Source: Amycolatopsis sp. (GTDB lineage: Bacteria > Actinomycetota > Actinomycetes > Mycobacteriales > Pseudonocardiaceae). From it: a stretch of 64,000 nucleotides of DNA. The notes beneath the pieces were generated by a model that worked only from the letters and a program-made list of their open reading frames with translations, was not told the DNA's origin and did no database searches. Location of the stretch: NCBI RefSeq assembly GCF_025464955.1, contig NZ_JAODNM010000045.1, positions 54,315 to 118,314 on the forward strand, given 5' to 3'. Position 1 is the stretch's first letter. Each line of letters starts with the position of its first letter. Positions 46,623 through 55,445 of this stretch are shown here, piece by piece. Both the position numbers and the translations under genes were made by a program.

Positions 46623-48461
46623 ATGACCTCGCTCGCCGACGCACCGCCGGTGGCCCGGCATCGACCGCCCACCGCGAGCCCGCCTGGGCGACCCCGCTGG
46701 CAGCGGCCTGCCCTGTTCGGCCTGCTGGCCGCGACCGCGGTGCTGTACTTCTGGGACCTCACCGCTTCCGGCTACGGCAACTCGTTCTACGCGGCCGCCG
46801 TCCAGGCCGGCACGCAGAACATGGAGGCATGGCTGTTCGGCTCGGTCGACCCGGGCAACGTGATCACCGTCGACAAGCCGCCCGCGGCCCTGTGGGTCGA
46901 CGTCGCGTTCGGCCGCGTTTTCGGCTTCTCGAGTTTCACCCTCCTGGCCCCGCAAGCGTTGATGGGCGTGGCGTCGGTGGGGACCCTGTTCGCCGCGGTC
47001 CGCCGCACCTCGGGCCCCGCGGCCGGGCTGCTCGCCGGTGCCGCGCTCGCGCTCACCCCGGTCGCGGCGCTGATGTTCCGCTTCAACAACCCCGACGCGC
47101 TTCTCGTCCTGCTGATGATCGTCGCCGCGTACTGCGTCGTGCGCGCGCTGGAGAAGGCCAACCCGTGGTGGCTCGTCCTCGCCGGGACGGCGATCGGGTT
47201 CGGCTTCCTGACCAAGATGCTGCAAGCGTTCCTGGTACTGCCCGCCCTGGGGCTGGTCTACCTGATCGCGGCGCCGACGTCCCCGGGCAAACGTTTGCTG
47301 CACCTGCTCGGCGCGACCGTCGCGGTGGTCGTCTCGGCTGGTTGGTACGTCGCGCTGGTCGCGCTGTGGCCCACTTCGAGCCGCCCGTACATCGGCGGTT
47401 CGACGGGCGACAGCCTGTTGCAGCTGGCGCTCGGTTATAACGGACTCGGCCGGATCTTCGGCGGTGACGGCAATGGCGGAGGAGGCGGCGGCTTCGGTGG
47501 AGGCGGCGGCAACACCGCTTTCGGCGGGGCCACCGGGCTGGGGCGGATGTTCGGCGCGACCTTCGGCACCGAGATCTCCTGGCTGCTTCCGGCGGCACTG
47601 ATCGGGCTGGTCGCCGGGCTCTGGTTCACCCGCCGGGCACCGCGTACCGACCGCACCCGCGCGGCGCTGGTCCTGTGGGGCGGCTGGCTGCTGGTGACCG
47701 GGCTGGTGTTCAGCTTCATGAGCGGCACGATCCACCCGTACTACTCGGTGGCGCTCGCCCCGGCCATCGCGGCCGTGGTCGCCATCGCCGGTCGCGCGCT
47801 CTGGGCGGGCCGGGCGAACCTCGCGGCCAGGGCCGTCCTGGGCTCGATGATCGCGGTCACCGCGGTGTGGGGATTCATCCTGCTCGACCGCACCCCCGAT
47901 TGGCTCCCGGCGCTGCGCTGGGCACTGCTCGTGCTCGGGGTACCGGTCGCGACCGCGGTAGTGATGGGCGTGCACGAGTTCAAGAAGCTGACGACCGTGC
48001 TCGCGGCGGTCATCGTCCTCACCCTCGGACTCGGCACGGCCGCGTACGCGGTGGACACCGTGTCCCAGCCGCACACCGGCTCGATCCCGACCTCCGGTCC
48101 GTCGAGCGGCGCGATGGGCGGTTTCGGCGGACGCGGCGGTGAAGGGTCCACGGACAGCGCCGTGACGACCCTGCTCCAGCAGACCACCACGAAGTGGGCG
48201 GCCGCAACGTCCGGGTCACAGTCCGCGGGGAGCTTGGAGCTCGCCAGTGGCAAGTCGGTGATCGGCATCGGCGGCTTCTCCGGCAGCGACCCGGCGCCGA
48301 CGCTGGACGAGTTCAAGCAGTACGTCGCCGACAAGCAGATCACCTACTTCATCGCCGGCAACGATCGCGGCGGCGGGTCCAGCGACATCACCTCCTGGGT
48401 CACGGCGAACTTCACCGCCACGACCGTCGGCGGCCAGACCGTCTACGACCTGACGAAGTAG
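46623..48461 (+). CDS. GT39-family (ArnT/YkcB-like) membrane glycosyltransferase, second copy
   Basis: 612 residues, same architecture as the gene at 43316: TVDKPPAALWVDVAFGRVF in the first loop, MFRFNNPDALLVLLMIVAAY, and SFMSGTIHPYYSVALAPA. It has an extra glycine-rich insertion near residues 280-300 (GGGGGGFGGGGGN) and a shorter glycine linker before the C-terminal outside domain (GIGGFSGSDPAPTLDEFKQY, YFIAG). ATG 46623 lies one base after the GT2 stop, with the ribosome site AGGGAG inside the preceding gene. Two acceptor or donor specificities in one cluster are likely. Confidence 0.88.
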   Translation: MTSLADAPPVARHRPPTASPPGRPRWQRPALFGLLAATAVLYFWDLTASGYGNSFYAAAVQAGTQNMEAWLFGSVDPGNVITVDKPPAALWVDVAFGRVFGFSSFTLLAPQALMGVASVGTLFAAVRRTSGPAAGLLAGAALALTPVAALMFRFNNPDALLVLLMIVAAYCVVRALEKANPWWLVLAGTAIGFGFLTKMLQAFLVLPALGLVYLIAAPTSPGKRLLHLLGATVAVVVSAGWYVALVALWPTSSRPYIGGSTGDSLLQLALGYNGLGRIFGGDGNGGGGGGFGGGGGNTAFGGATGLGRMFGATFGTEISWLLPAALIGLVAGLWFTRRAPRTDRTRAALVLWGGWLLVTGLVFSFMSGTIHPYYSVALAPAIAAVVAIAGRALWAGRANLAARAVLGSMIAVTAVWGFILLDRTPDWLPALRWALLVLGVPVATAVVMGVHEFKKLTTVLAAVIVLTLGLGTAAYAVDTVSQPHTGSIPTSGPSSGAMGGFGGRGGEGSTDSAVTTLLQQTTTKWAAATSGSQSAGSLELASGKSVIGIGGFSGSDPAPTLDEFKQYVADKQITYFIAGNDRGGGSSDITSWVTANFTATTVGGQTVYDLTK

Positions 48462-48627
48462 CCGCACCGGCACCTCGCCGCCGACTTGCGACCGCAGGTC
48501 GGCGGCGAGTGGCGTGACCGGTATGGGCAAAGTCGACAGCTTCGTCTTAACCGCCCCACAGGATGACCACAGGAGCCGGGCGCAGAGTGGAAGTAACGAA
48601 CAGCCCTGGCAGCAGAAGGAGGCCCCC

Positions 48628-49347
48628 ATGCTTCCCACCGATCAGTTCCCGGCCGTCGAACCCGGCACCCGCTGGAACACCGCGAGCGCACGGGGACCGC
48701 GGACGATCAACGCGGACGCCGTGGGTGCCTTCGCTGACGTGTTCGCGCTGGCCGACGGCGTCGGAGACCACGAGAGCGCGGCGCAGGCGGCACGCACGGC
48801 CGCCGCGGCCGCGGTCCGCTCGCCGGTGTCGGCCGGTCCGGTCGCCGCAGTCCTCGCCGCCCAGCACGCCGTCCTGGAACTCCGGGGAACCGGCGACTGC
48901 GTCCTCGTTGTCGCGATGCCCCTGCCGGACGGCGCGGGCTACCGGATCGCCTGGGTCGGCGACGCGCGCGCCTACTCGACCGGTGGTGGCACGCTCCGCC
49001 AGCTGACCACCGACCACACGCTCGCCCAGTACTTCCGCGACCACGGCCAGCCGACCGCGCCGCACATGGAGCACATGGTCACCACCAGCGTGCTCACCGC
49101 GGGCGCCCACGAGATCGGCACCGCCGAAACCCACGCCGACGGCCTCCTGCTGACCAGCGACGGCGTGCACAAGACGTTGACCGCGGCGACCATTCTCGAC
49201 ATCCTCGCCCAGCCGGAACACGCGGCGTCGGCGCTGGTCGAGACCGCGATCGCGCTCGGCGGTTCGGACAACGCGACGGCACTGGTCGTGGAACCGGTCG
49301 GTTCCCGCGCCGACCTGACCACGACCCCGCTCACGACAGCGGCCTAG
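48628..49347 (+). CDS. PP2C-like protein phosphatase
   Basis: Metal-dependent Ser/Thr phosphatase fold of 239 residues. Metal-binding acidic motifs appear in the expected order: FALADGVGDHESA, AWVGDARAYS, LLLTSDGVHKTL and GGSDNATALVV. The protein is only the catalytic domain, without membrane or sensor segments. ATG 48628 follows AAGGAGG. Unlike the pstP locus it has no kinase, FHA or penicillin-binding neighbours, so its substrate is unknown. Confidence 0.87.
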   Translation: MLPTDQFPAVEPGTRWNTASARGPRTINADAVGAFADVFALADGVGDHESAAQAARTAAAAAVRSPVSAGPVAAVLAAQHAVLELRGTGDCVLVVAMPLPDGAGYRIAWVGDARAYSTGGGTLRQLTTDHTLAQYFRDHGQPTAPHMEHMVTTSVLTAGAHEIGTAETHADGLLLTSDGVHKTLTAATILDILAQPEHAASALVETAIALGGSDNATALVVEPVGSRADLTTTPLTTAA

Positions 49348-49349
49348 GC

Positions 49350-49506
49350 CGTGTCCCGCAGATCCATGGTCGCGGTATCCGCGCCCAGGCGGCCGCTGGC
49401 CGCGTTGTCGCGATGCCCGAGTCCAGCACCGGTACGAGGGCACCGCTCCGCCTTGCCAGCGACCACCTGGATCACGAATCCCATCGACCGAGATCCACGG
49501 GACACG
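49350..49506. repeat. 157-bp element bounded by inverted repeats
   Basis: CGTGTCCCGCAGATC (49350-49364) and, inverted, CGTGTCCCGTGGATC (complement of 49492-49506) match at 13 of 15 positions and frame a non-coding segment that fills almost exactly the gap between two convergent genes. No transposase is encoded. It may be a MITE-like element or a decayed insertion end; no clear target duplication is visible. Confidence 0.5.
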
Positions 49507-49508
49507 AC

Positions 49509-50312
49509 TTAGCCGGTCAGGACCTGCTCGAGTTTCGCGGCGAACGCGCGGGGGTGCGTCGAGAGGCCGACATGGCTGCCCGGGAACTCGACGAGCTCGA
49601 CGCCCAGACACACTGCCAGCTCAACCGCGCAGCGTCCGGCGTACGCCTGGCTCGAGGTCGCACCCACTGCGGGCACGATCCGCTCGTGTTGAGCGGTCAG
49701 CTTGCCGAGGTCGAGCTGGTGCCGGTTCAAACTCGGGATGTCCCGGGTGCGGAAGAAGAGGTCGTTCGCCACGCCCTGTTCGGTGGACGGGCCGAATTCC
49801 ACGCCCGGTTCACGATCATCGAAGTCCATGCCGTTCTCCACGGCGAACGCGTCGGTGGACTCGCCGCGCTGCGCCGCCTCACTCATTTTCGTTTGCAGCG
49901 CCCGGAAACGGGCCAGGTCCGCCTCGGACAACACCTGACGCAGGGGCGGTTCGTGGGCGACGAGCACCGCCACCTGCGCGGGGTGGCGGCTGACCAGTTC
50001 AAGGCCTACGAAAGCCCCGAAGCTCGTACCGAACATCGGGACCGGCTCGGTGGTGAGAAACACGAGCAGCCGGTGCATGTCGTCGACGTGCGTGTCCATC
50101 GACGGCACCTCGTCCGGGTCGTCGAGCACGCTGCGGGACAGACCGCGCCGGTCGTAAGTCAGCACCGTGTGCCGAGCTTCGAGGTGGACGGCGATCGGGT
50201 CGGTGCCGTCGGCATCCCCGCCGCCGCCCTGGACCAGCAGCAGTAGCGGGCCTGAGCCTCTTGTGCGGTAAAAGAGATCGGCTCCCGGCACCCGCAGGAT
50301 GTCATCGGTCAT
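49509..50312 (-). CDS. Alpha/beta hydrolase
   Basis: 267 residues from ATG 50312; ATG codons at 50321 and 50339 are also in frame and none has a clear ribosome site. The nucleophile elbow is MFGTSFGAFVGLEL, and the strand before it carries TYDRRGLSRS. A catalytic-His candidate lies in EFPGSHVGLSTHP. At the oxyanion position the usual HG is replaced by VQGGGGDADG, as in a subgroup of unknown substrates. It follows the amidohydrolase gene on the same strand, 42 bases apart. Confidence 0.87.
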   Translation of the reverse strand: MTDDILRVPGADLFYRTRGSGPLLLLVQGGGGDADGTDPIAVHLEARHTVLTYDRRGLSRSVLDDPDEVPSMDTHVDDMHRLLVFLTTEPVPMFGTSFGAFVGLELVSRHPAQVAVLVAHEPPLRQVLSEADLARFRALQTKMSEAAQRGESTDAFAVENGMDFDDREPGVEFGPSTEQGVANDLFFRTRDIPSLNRHQLDLGKLTAQHERIVPAVGATSSQAYAGRCAVELAVCLGVELVEFPGSHVGLSTHPRAFAAKLEQVLTG

Positions 50313-50354
50313 GGACGTCATCGTGGCGTAGTTCGGCATCGCCGGAAAGCGATT

Positions 50355-51818
50355 TCACGCCAGGAACGTCGGACGGCCCGCCAGGATCGTCGCCGTGATC
50401 GGCAGCTGCCGCAACGCCGACGGCACGAGGTCGGCCGGGTCGTCCGCGGTGATCATCAGGTCTGCCACCTCGCCCTCCCTCACCCTCCCCCGACCCCCGG
50501 ACGCCGCCCGCAAGGCGACGTCGAGTGGGATCACCTGCTCGGGATGCCACGAAGCACGCTCGTCGTCAGTTCGGGTTACTGCCGACGCGATGCCATCCCA
50601 CGGGTCGAGCGGCGACACCGGAGCGTCCGAGCCGATCTCGATGCGCGCGCCGGCCGCGTGCAGGCCGCCATAGGGGAACGCGCGGCCGGTGCGACCGGCC
50701 CAGTATCGGTCCGCGACGTCCCGGTCGTCCGGCGCGTGAGCCGGTTGCACGCTCGCGACCACGCCGAGTTCGGCGAACCGCGCCAGGTCTTCCGGCCGCA
50801 GCAGCTGGGCGTGTTCGATCCGGCCGGGGCACCCGGCTGCGGCGAAGGCGTCGAGCGCGAGGGTGTTGGCGTGGTCGCCGATCGCGTGCACGGCCGGGGA
50901 AATCCCGTGCGCGGCGGCACGTTTCATCAGTGCGACAAGCTCTTCGAACGGCAGCTCGAGGTTTCCGTGCGACGGCACGCCCGGATAGGCATCGTGGCAG
51001 TAGGCCGTGCGGGTGTTCAGCGAACCGTCGACGAACAGCTTGTAGGACCCGATGGTGAGCAGCCCGTCCGACCCGGGCACGGCGTCGCCCGTGCGGTGCC
51101 CGCGTTCGATGGCGAGGTCGAGCGCGAACCTGGCGATCACGCAGGCGACCCGTACCGCGGGCGGGCCGGCGGCGATCCGCCTTGTCCAGTCGGCGACGGT
51201 GTCGGTGTACTCGTAGTCGGCGATCCCGGTGACCCCGCGTCCGGCGGCGGCATCAAGTGCTTCGGCGACCCAGCGGTCCTCGGTTTCGGGCGTCGCCGAG
51301 GGCAGCTCCGCGGTGGCCGCCATGCATTCGTTCTCCAGCAGCACACCGGTGGGATGGTCGCGGCCGACGAGCTTCAACGCGGCCGGGCTGAGCCACAGGG
51401 TGTGCAGGTCGTTGCTGAACAGGGCCACCGCGCGGCCGGGCAACGCGCGTTCGAGCAGGTCCTTGTGCGGCGCGTCGGCCCAGAGCCCGTCGCGGAAACC
51501 GACGGCGACAACGACGTCACCAGCGTCGCCGGTGTTGAAGGTAGCCGCGGTGTGCGCGGCGACGAGGTCGACGGCCTCGGTCGCGGAGGTCGCCTCCGCC
51601 AGCGACACGCGGCGCCGAGCAGCGGCCCACTGCACGGTGTGGACGTGCGCGTCGACCAGGCCGGGCAGCAAGGTGCCGCCGTCGCCGTCGATTACCCGCG
51701 CGCCGGCCGGGGCCTGCCTGTCCGCGGTGATCGCGGTGACGCGGCCGTCGCCGATCCGCACGTCGGCCACTGATCCGCGGGAGCCGAGCCGAACACGGCT
51801 CAGAAGCACCTCATCCAT
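50355..51818 (-). CDS. Amidohydrolase family protein (YtcJ-like)
   Basis: Metal-dependent hydrolase of 487 residues with a TIM barrel flanked by small beta domains. The metal motif is DAHVHTVQW (HxH), KLFVDGSLNTRTAY resembles the carbamylated-lysine strand, and HAIGDHANTLALDAF and IGSDAPVSPLDPW supply His and Asp ligands. The family acts on amides, ureas or imides; the substrate is unknown. ATG 51818 is chosen; a GTG at 51827 adds three residues. Probably co-transcribed with the hydrolase downstream. Confidence 0.9.
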   Translation of the reverse strand: MDEVLLSRVRLGSRGSVADVRIGDGRVTAITADRQAPAGARVIDGDGGTLLPGLVDAHVHTVQWAAARRRVSLAEATSATEAVDLVAAHTAATFNTGDAGDVVVAVGFRDGLWADAPHKDLLERALPGRAVALFSNDLHTLWLSPAALKLVGRDHPTGVLLENECMAATAELPSATPETEDRWVAEALDAAAGRGVTGIADYEYTDTVADWTRRIAAGPPAVRVACVIARFALDLAIERGHRTGDAVPGSDGLLTIGSYKLFVDGSLNTRTAYCHDAYPGVPSHGNLELPFEELVALMKRAAAHGISPAVHAIGDHANTLALDAFAAAGCPGRIEHAQLLRPEDLARFAELGVVASVQPAHAPDDRDVADRYWAGRTGRAFPYGGLHAAGARIEIGSDAPVSPLDPWDGIASAVTRTDDERASWHPEQVIPLDVALRAASGGRGRVREGEVADLMITADDPADLVPSALRQLPITATILAGRPTFLA

Positions 51819-51970
51819 ACCGCCCACTCTGGCAGGGCACTCCGCACGCGAGGGTGATTAGGCCGTTCGGCTCACAACGAATTGCGATAGATAGGCTAAT
51901 TGTCTGATTGAAGTTAAAGAAAACCCCATGTCTACTTCTCTCGCAGGTCAAGTCGAGAGAGGTCGATGCA

Positions 51971-54900
51971 GTGATCCCAAAGTCCCGATGGAGATCCAGA
52001 GCCGGAATCACCGTGCTCCTCACCGCGCTGAGCGCATCCGTGCTCGGACTAGCGCCCCAGGCATCCGCCCAGCCGGTCGCGCCCAGTAACCCCGCCACCG
52101 GCGCCGCCAGCGGCAAGCAGCTCGACAAGCACGACCGTCAACTCGTCGCGGAAGCGGTGAAAGCCGGGAAGCCGGACGTCACGCTGATGGTCGCCGCCGA
52201 ACGGGGCAGGTCCGACGCGGCCGCGAAGGACCTCCGCGCGCTCGGCGGCGTGGTCACCTCGACCGACGCGAAGCTCGACTACCTCAAGGTCACCATGCCG
52301 GTGGCCGCGGTGGAAAAGGCCGCGGCCCTGGGCTCGGTCAACGCCGTGGACGTCGACGGGCTCATCCAGCGCGACGACCCGAAGCCCGAGGGAGCCGCCG
52401 ATCCGGCGCCCCAGCCGGCGCCGGGCAAGGACACCCCGCGCGTGAACCCGTACCTCCCGAACGGCGACACCCACGCCGCCCAGTTCGGCCAGCTCTTCCC
52501 TGGTTGGGACGGCAAGGGCACCACCGTCGCCGTGCTGGACTCCGGCGTCGACCTCGACAGCGCCCCGCTGGCGACCACCAGCCACGGCGAGCGCAAGATC
52601 GTCGACTGGTACAACGCGAACTCCACCGACTCCGGCGACGGCACATGGGTGCCGCTGTCCACCTCGACCTACACCGGCGCGTTCGCCTCGGGCGGCAAGA
52701 ACTGGACAGCTCCGGCGACCGGCGGCCCTTACACGTTCGGCGTGTTCTCCGAGACCGCGGGCGACCTGGGCACCGCGGGCAGCGAGACCGGCGGCGACCT
52801 CAACCGCGACGGCGACCGCGCCGACTCCTGGGGCGTGCTGCTCGACACCGCGACCAAAGAGGTCCGGGTAGACCTCAACGGCAACGGTGACTTCACCGAC
52901 GACAAGCCGATGACCGACTACAAGAACAAGTACGACGTCGGCTACTTCGGCACCGACAACCCGGCGACCGACATCGCCGAGCGGATCGCCTTTGTCGTCC
53001 AGACCGACAAAGCCGGGTTCGTGAACATCGGCATCGCGGGTGCGGAGCACGGCTCGCACGTCGCCGGGATCGCCGCGGGGAACGACCTGTTCGGCGGCAA
53101 GATGGACGGCGCGGCGCCCGGCGCGAAGGTCATGTCGGTCAAGGTCTGCCTGACCAGTTCCGCGTGCACGTCGAGCGGCCTGCTCGACGGCGTCGTCTAC
53201 GCGGCCACGCACGGCGCGGACGTCGTCAACATCTCGATCGGCGGGCTGCCCGCGCTCAACGACGGCAACAACGCGCGCGCCGAGCTGTACAACCGCACGA
53301 TCGCGACCTACAACGTGCAGCTGTTCATCTCCGCCGGCAACAGCGGCGCGGGCGCCAACTCGGTCGGCGACCCCTCGGTCGCGACCGACGCGATCAGCGT
53401 GGGTTCCTACATCACCAAGGAAACCTGGCTGTCCAACTACGGGTCGAAGACCCAGGCCGCGGAGTCCCTGCACCCGTTCTCCTCGCGCGGTCCGCGTGAG
53501 GACGGCGGCTTCAAGCCCGACATCGTCGCGCCCGGCGCGGCGATCTCGACCGTGCCCCGCTGGGAGCAGTCCAGCCCGGTTGTCGGCACGTACCCGCTGC
53601 CCGTCGGCTACTCCATGCTGCAGGGCACGTCGATGGCGGCCCCGCAGGCGACCGGCGCGGCCGCGTTGCTGATCAGCGGATACAAGGCCACGCACGGCGG
53701 TCAGCGGCCGCCGGTGGCGCAGCTGCGTTCGGCGATCAAGTCGACCGCGCGGTTCGTCCGCGGTATCGACGCCTACGCCCAGGGCGCGGGCCTGTTCGAC
53801 GTCCCCGCGGCGTTCCTGGCGCTGCAGCTCAACCCGAAGCCCGACACCGTGACCGGTTCGGTCGAGGTGCACACCGTGCAGACCGCGCTGCTGCGGCCGA
53901 CGCCGAACGTCGGTGTCGGTATCCACGACCGCGAAGGCGTGACCACGGGCAAGGCCTACACGCGGACTTACACGCTGAACCGGACCACCGGGTCGGCGAA
54001 GCCGGTGCTCTACCTCGCACGGTGGGTCGGTGACGACGGCACGTTCTCGTCCGCGGGCTATGTGACGCTACCGCTGAACAAGCCGGTCAGCTTCGACGTC
54101 AATGTCGACCCGAAGACCGGCGGCGTGCATTCAGCGTTGCTGTACCTGGACAACCCGCTGACCATCGGGGTCGACCTGCAGACGATGAACACCGTCTTCG
54201 CGCCGGCGGAGTTCACCGCCGACAAGGGGTTCAAGGTCGACAACTCCGGCACCATCGCGCGCAACCAGTCGAGCAGCCTATTCGTCCGCGTGCCGAAGGG
54301 CGCGAGCGCGTTGAAGATCGACCTCACCGGCGGCGGTGACCCGGGCAAGGGCCAGGTGCGGTTCCTGCGCTACGACCCGACCGGCGTACCGCTCGACGTC
54401 ACCTCGACGACGAACTGCTACAACCCCAACGGCGGCGCCGGCTGTGTCGGCGGCTCGCCGACCAGCCGGACGGTGGCCAACCCGGCACCGGGCGTCTGGG
54501 AGATCGACGTCGAAGCGCGCCGGACCTCAGATGTGGCAACGGCACCTTGGTCGCTGAGCGCTTCGGTGCTCGGCACCGCGATCACCCCGAACCCGGACGA
54601 GATCGCTTCGGCGACCATCGGCACGCCGCTGGCGCGGAGCTACACGGTCGCCAACACCCTCGGCGCCTTCACCGGCAAGCTGACGGGCGGACCTTTCGGC
54701 AGCGCGTCGGCACGCCGGCCGTCGATCACCCCGGGCGCGCAGCAGCAGTACCCGATCACCGTCACCCCGGGTTCGCAGTCGCTGAACGTCAAGATCGGGA
54801 ACGCCTCGGACCCCGCGGCCGACCTCGATCTCTCGGTGTACAACTGCTCGTCGGGGACGTGTGTGCTCGCCGGTTCCAGTGGTGGGGCCACCGCCGAAGA

Positions 54901-55204
54901 AGCGGTGACCATCGCCAACCCGGCGGCCGGCCAGTGGGTCGCGCTCGTCGACGGATACGCGGTGCCCTCGGGTACCACGGACTATGACTACTCCGACGTG
55001 TTCGTCAACCCCGCGTTCGGTTCGGTCGCGGTGACCGACGTGAACGCGGTACACGCGTCGGGCGGTTCGTGGACCGTTCCGGGCACGGTGACGGCGTCGG
55101 CCGCACCCGCGGCCGGCCGGGTGCTCACCGGCCCGCTCACCGTGCAGACCGCCGACGGGATCGTCATCGGCAGCGGAAAGGTGATCATCAACTCGGTCGG
55201 CTGA
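51971..55204 (+). CDS. Large secreted S8 serine protease
   Basis: Extracellular subtilisin-like protease of 1077 residues. Signal peptide (AGITVLLTALSASVLGL), inhibitor-like propeptide (about 70-130), catalytic Asp in VAVLDSGVDLD (about 190), His in AEHGSHVAGIAAGN (about 360) and Ser in LQGTSMAAPQATG (about 553). The unusually long Asp-His interval includes an inserted domain (about 200-340) with repeated Asp/Asn/Gly segments that may bind calcium. The C-terminal about 400 residues form beta domains, the last like a pre-peptidase/PPC domain. GTG 51971 follows GAGAGAGG. Monocistronic, ended by a long hairpin. Confidence 0.92.
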   Translation: MIPKSRWRSRAGITVLLTALSASVLGLAPQASAQPVAPSNPATGAASGKQLDKHDRQLVAEAVKAGKPDVTLMVAAERGRSDAAAKDLRALGGVVTSTDAKLDYLKVTMPVAAVEKAAALGSVNAVDVDGLIQRDDPKPEGAADPAPQPAPGKDTPRVNPYLPNGDTHAAQFGQLFPGWDGKGTTVAVLDSGVDLDSAPLATTSHGERKIVDWYNANSTDSGDGTWVPLSTSTYTGAFASGGKNWTAPATGGPYTFGVFSETAGDLGTAGSETGGDLNRDGDRADSWGVLLDTATKEVRVDLNGNGDFTDDKPMTDYKNKYDVGYFGTDNPATDIAERIAFVVQTDKAGFVNIGIAGAEHGSHVAGIAAGNDLFGGKMDGAAPGAKVMSVKVCLTSSACTSSGLLDGVVYAATHGADVVNISIGGLPALNDGNNARAELYNRTIATYNVQLFISAGNSGAGANSVGDPSVATDAISVGSYITKETWLSNYGSKTQAAESLHPFSSRGPREDGGFKPDIVAPGAAISTVPRWEQSSPVVGTYPLPVGYSMLQGTSMAAPQATGAAALLISGYKATHGGQRPPVAQLRSAIKSTARFVRGIDAYAQGAGLFDVPAAFLALQLNPKPDTVTGSVEVHTVQTALLRPTPNVGVGIHDREGVTTGKAYTRTYTLNRTTGSAKPVLYLARWVGDDGTFSSAGYVTLPLNKPVSFDVNVDPKTGGVHSALLYLDNPLTIGVDLQTMNTVFAPAEFTADKGFKVDNSGTIARNQSSSLFVRVPKGASALKIDLTGGGDPGKGQVRFLRYDPTGVPLDVTSTTNCYNPNGGAGCVGGSPTSRTVANPAPGVWEIDVEARRTSDVATAPWSLSASVLGTAITPNPDEIASATIGTPLARSYTVANTLGAFTGKLTGGPFGSASARRPSITPGAQQQYPITVTPGSQSLNVKIGNASDPAADLDLSVYNCSSGTCVLAGSSGGATAEEAVTIANPAAGQWVALVDGYAVPSGTTDYDYSDVFVNPAFGSVAVTDVNAVHASGGSWTVPGTVTASAAPAAGRVLTGPLTVQTADGIVIGSGKVIINSVG

Positions 55205-55217
55205 CGAGCGTGTTGCA

Positions 55218-55278
55218 GGCATGCGTGAAGGCCCCCTTCGCAGCGGAATCCGCTGTGAAGGGGGCCTTCACGCATGCC
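55218..55278. terminator. Very long perfect hairpin after the S8 protease gene
   Basis: A 22-bp perfect stem (55218-55239 with 55257-55278) is capped by a G-T pair and a further 6-bp stem CAGCGG-AAT-CCGCTG, giving about 29 consecutive pairs with a 3-base loop. Each arm also contains its own palindrome GAAGG-CCC-CCTTC. It may terminate transcription or be a dispersed palindromic repeat. Confidence 0.75.
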
Positions 55279-55347
55279 CGGGAGCTACGGTTCAGACGAA
55301 GTTGATCTTTGACAATAATCAGGTTTTTGCGAGAACTAGTCCGACTA

Positions 55348-55377
55348 TTGCGCTGGTCTGTTGGAAATTTGTATGAT
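55348..55377 (+). promoter_or_regulatory. Promoter for the GH99-GH3 operon
   Basis: TTGCGC (55348-55353) and TATGAT (55372-55377) are separated by 18 bases in an AT-rich patch. The start would be near 55384, giving a leader of about 60 bases before the ATG at 55446. Confidence 0.5.
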
Positions 55378-55445
55378 CCGGGCCACATATCACCCAAACC
55401 CCCTTCTTCTCCATCCGCACTGACGCGACGAGGAGCCGGTCCCCC

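Noticed and set aside
47461..47520. Glycine-codon runs that look like a DNA repeat
   Set aside because: They encode glycine-rich linkers in a GT39 protein; the DNA pattern follows from codon use.
48547..49611. 354-codon minus-strand frame across the PP2C gene
   Set aside because: Antisense shadow of the PP2C gene and the adjoining element; no recognisable domain.
55309..55337. TTGACA at 55309 as an alternative GH99 promoter
   Set aside because: The hexamer 17 bases downstream (AGAACT) is a poor -10; the TTGCGC/TATGAT pair is better.
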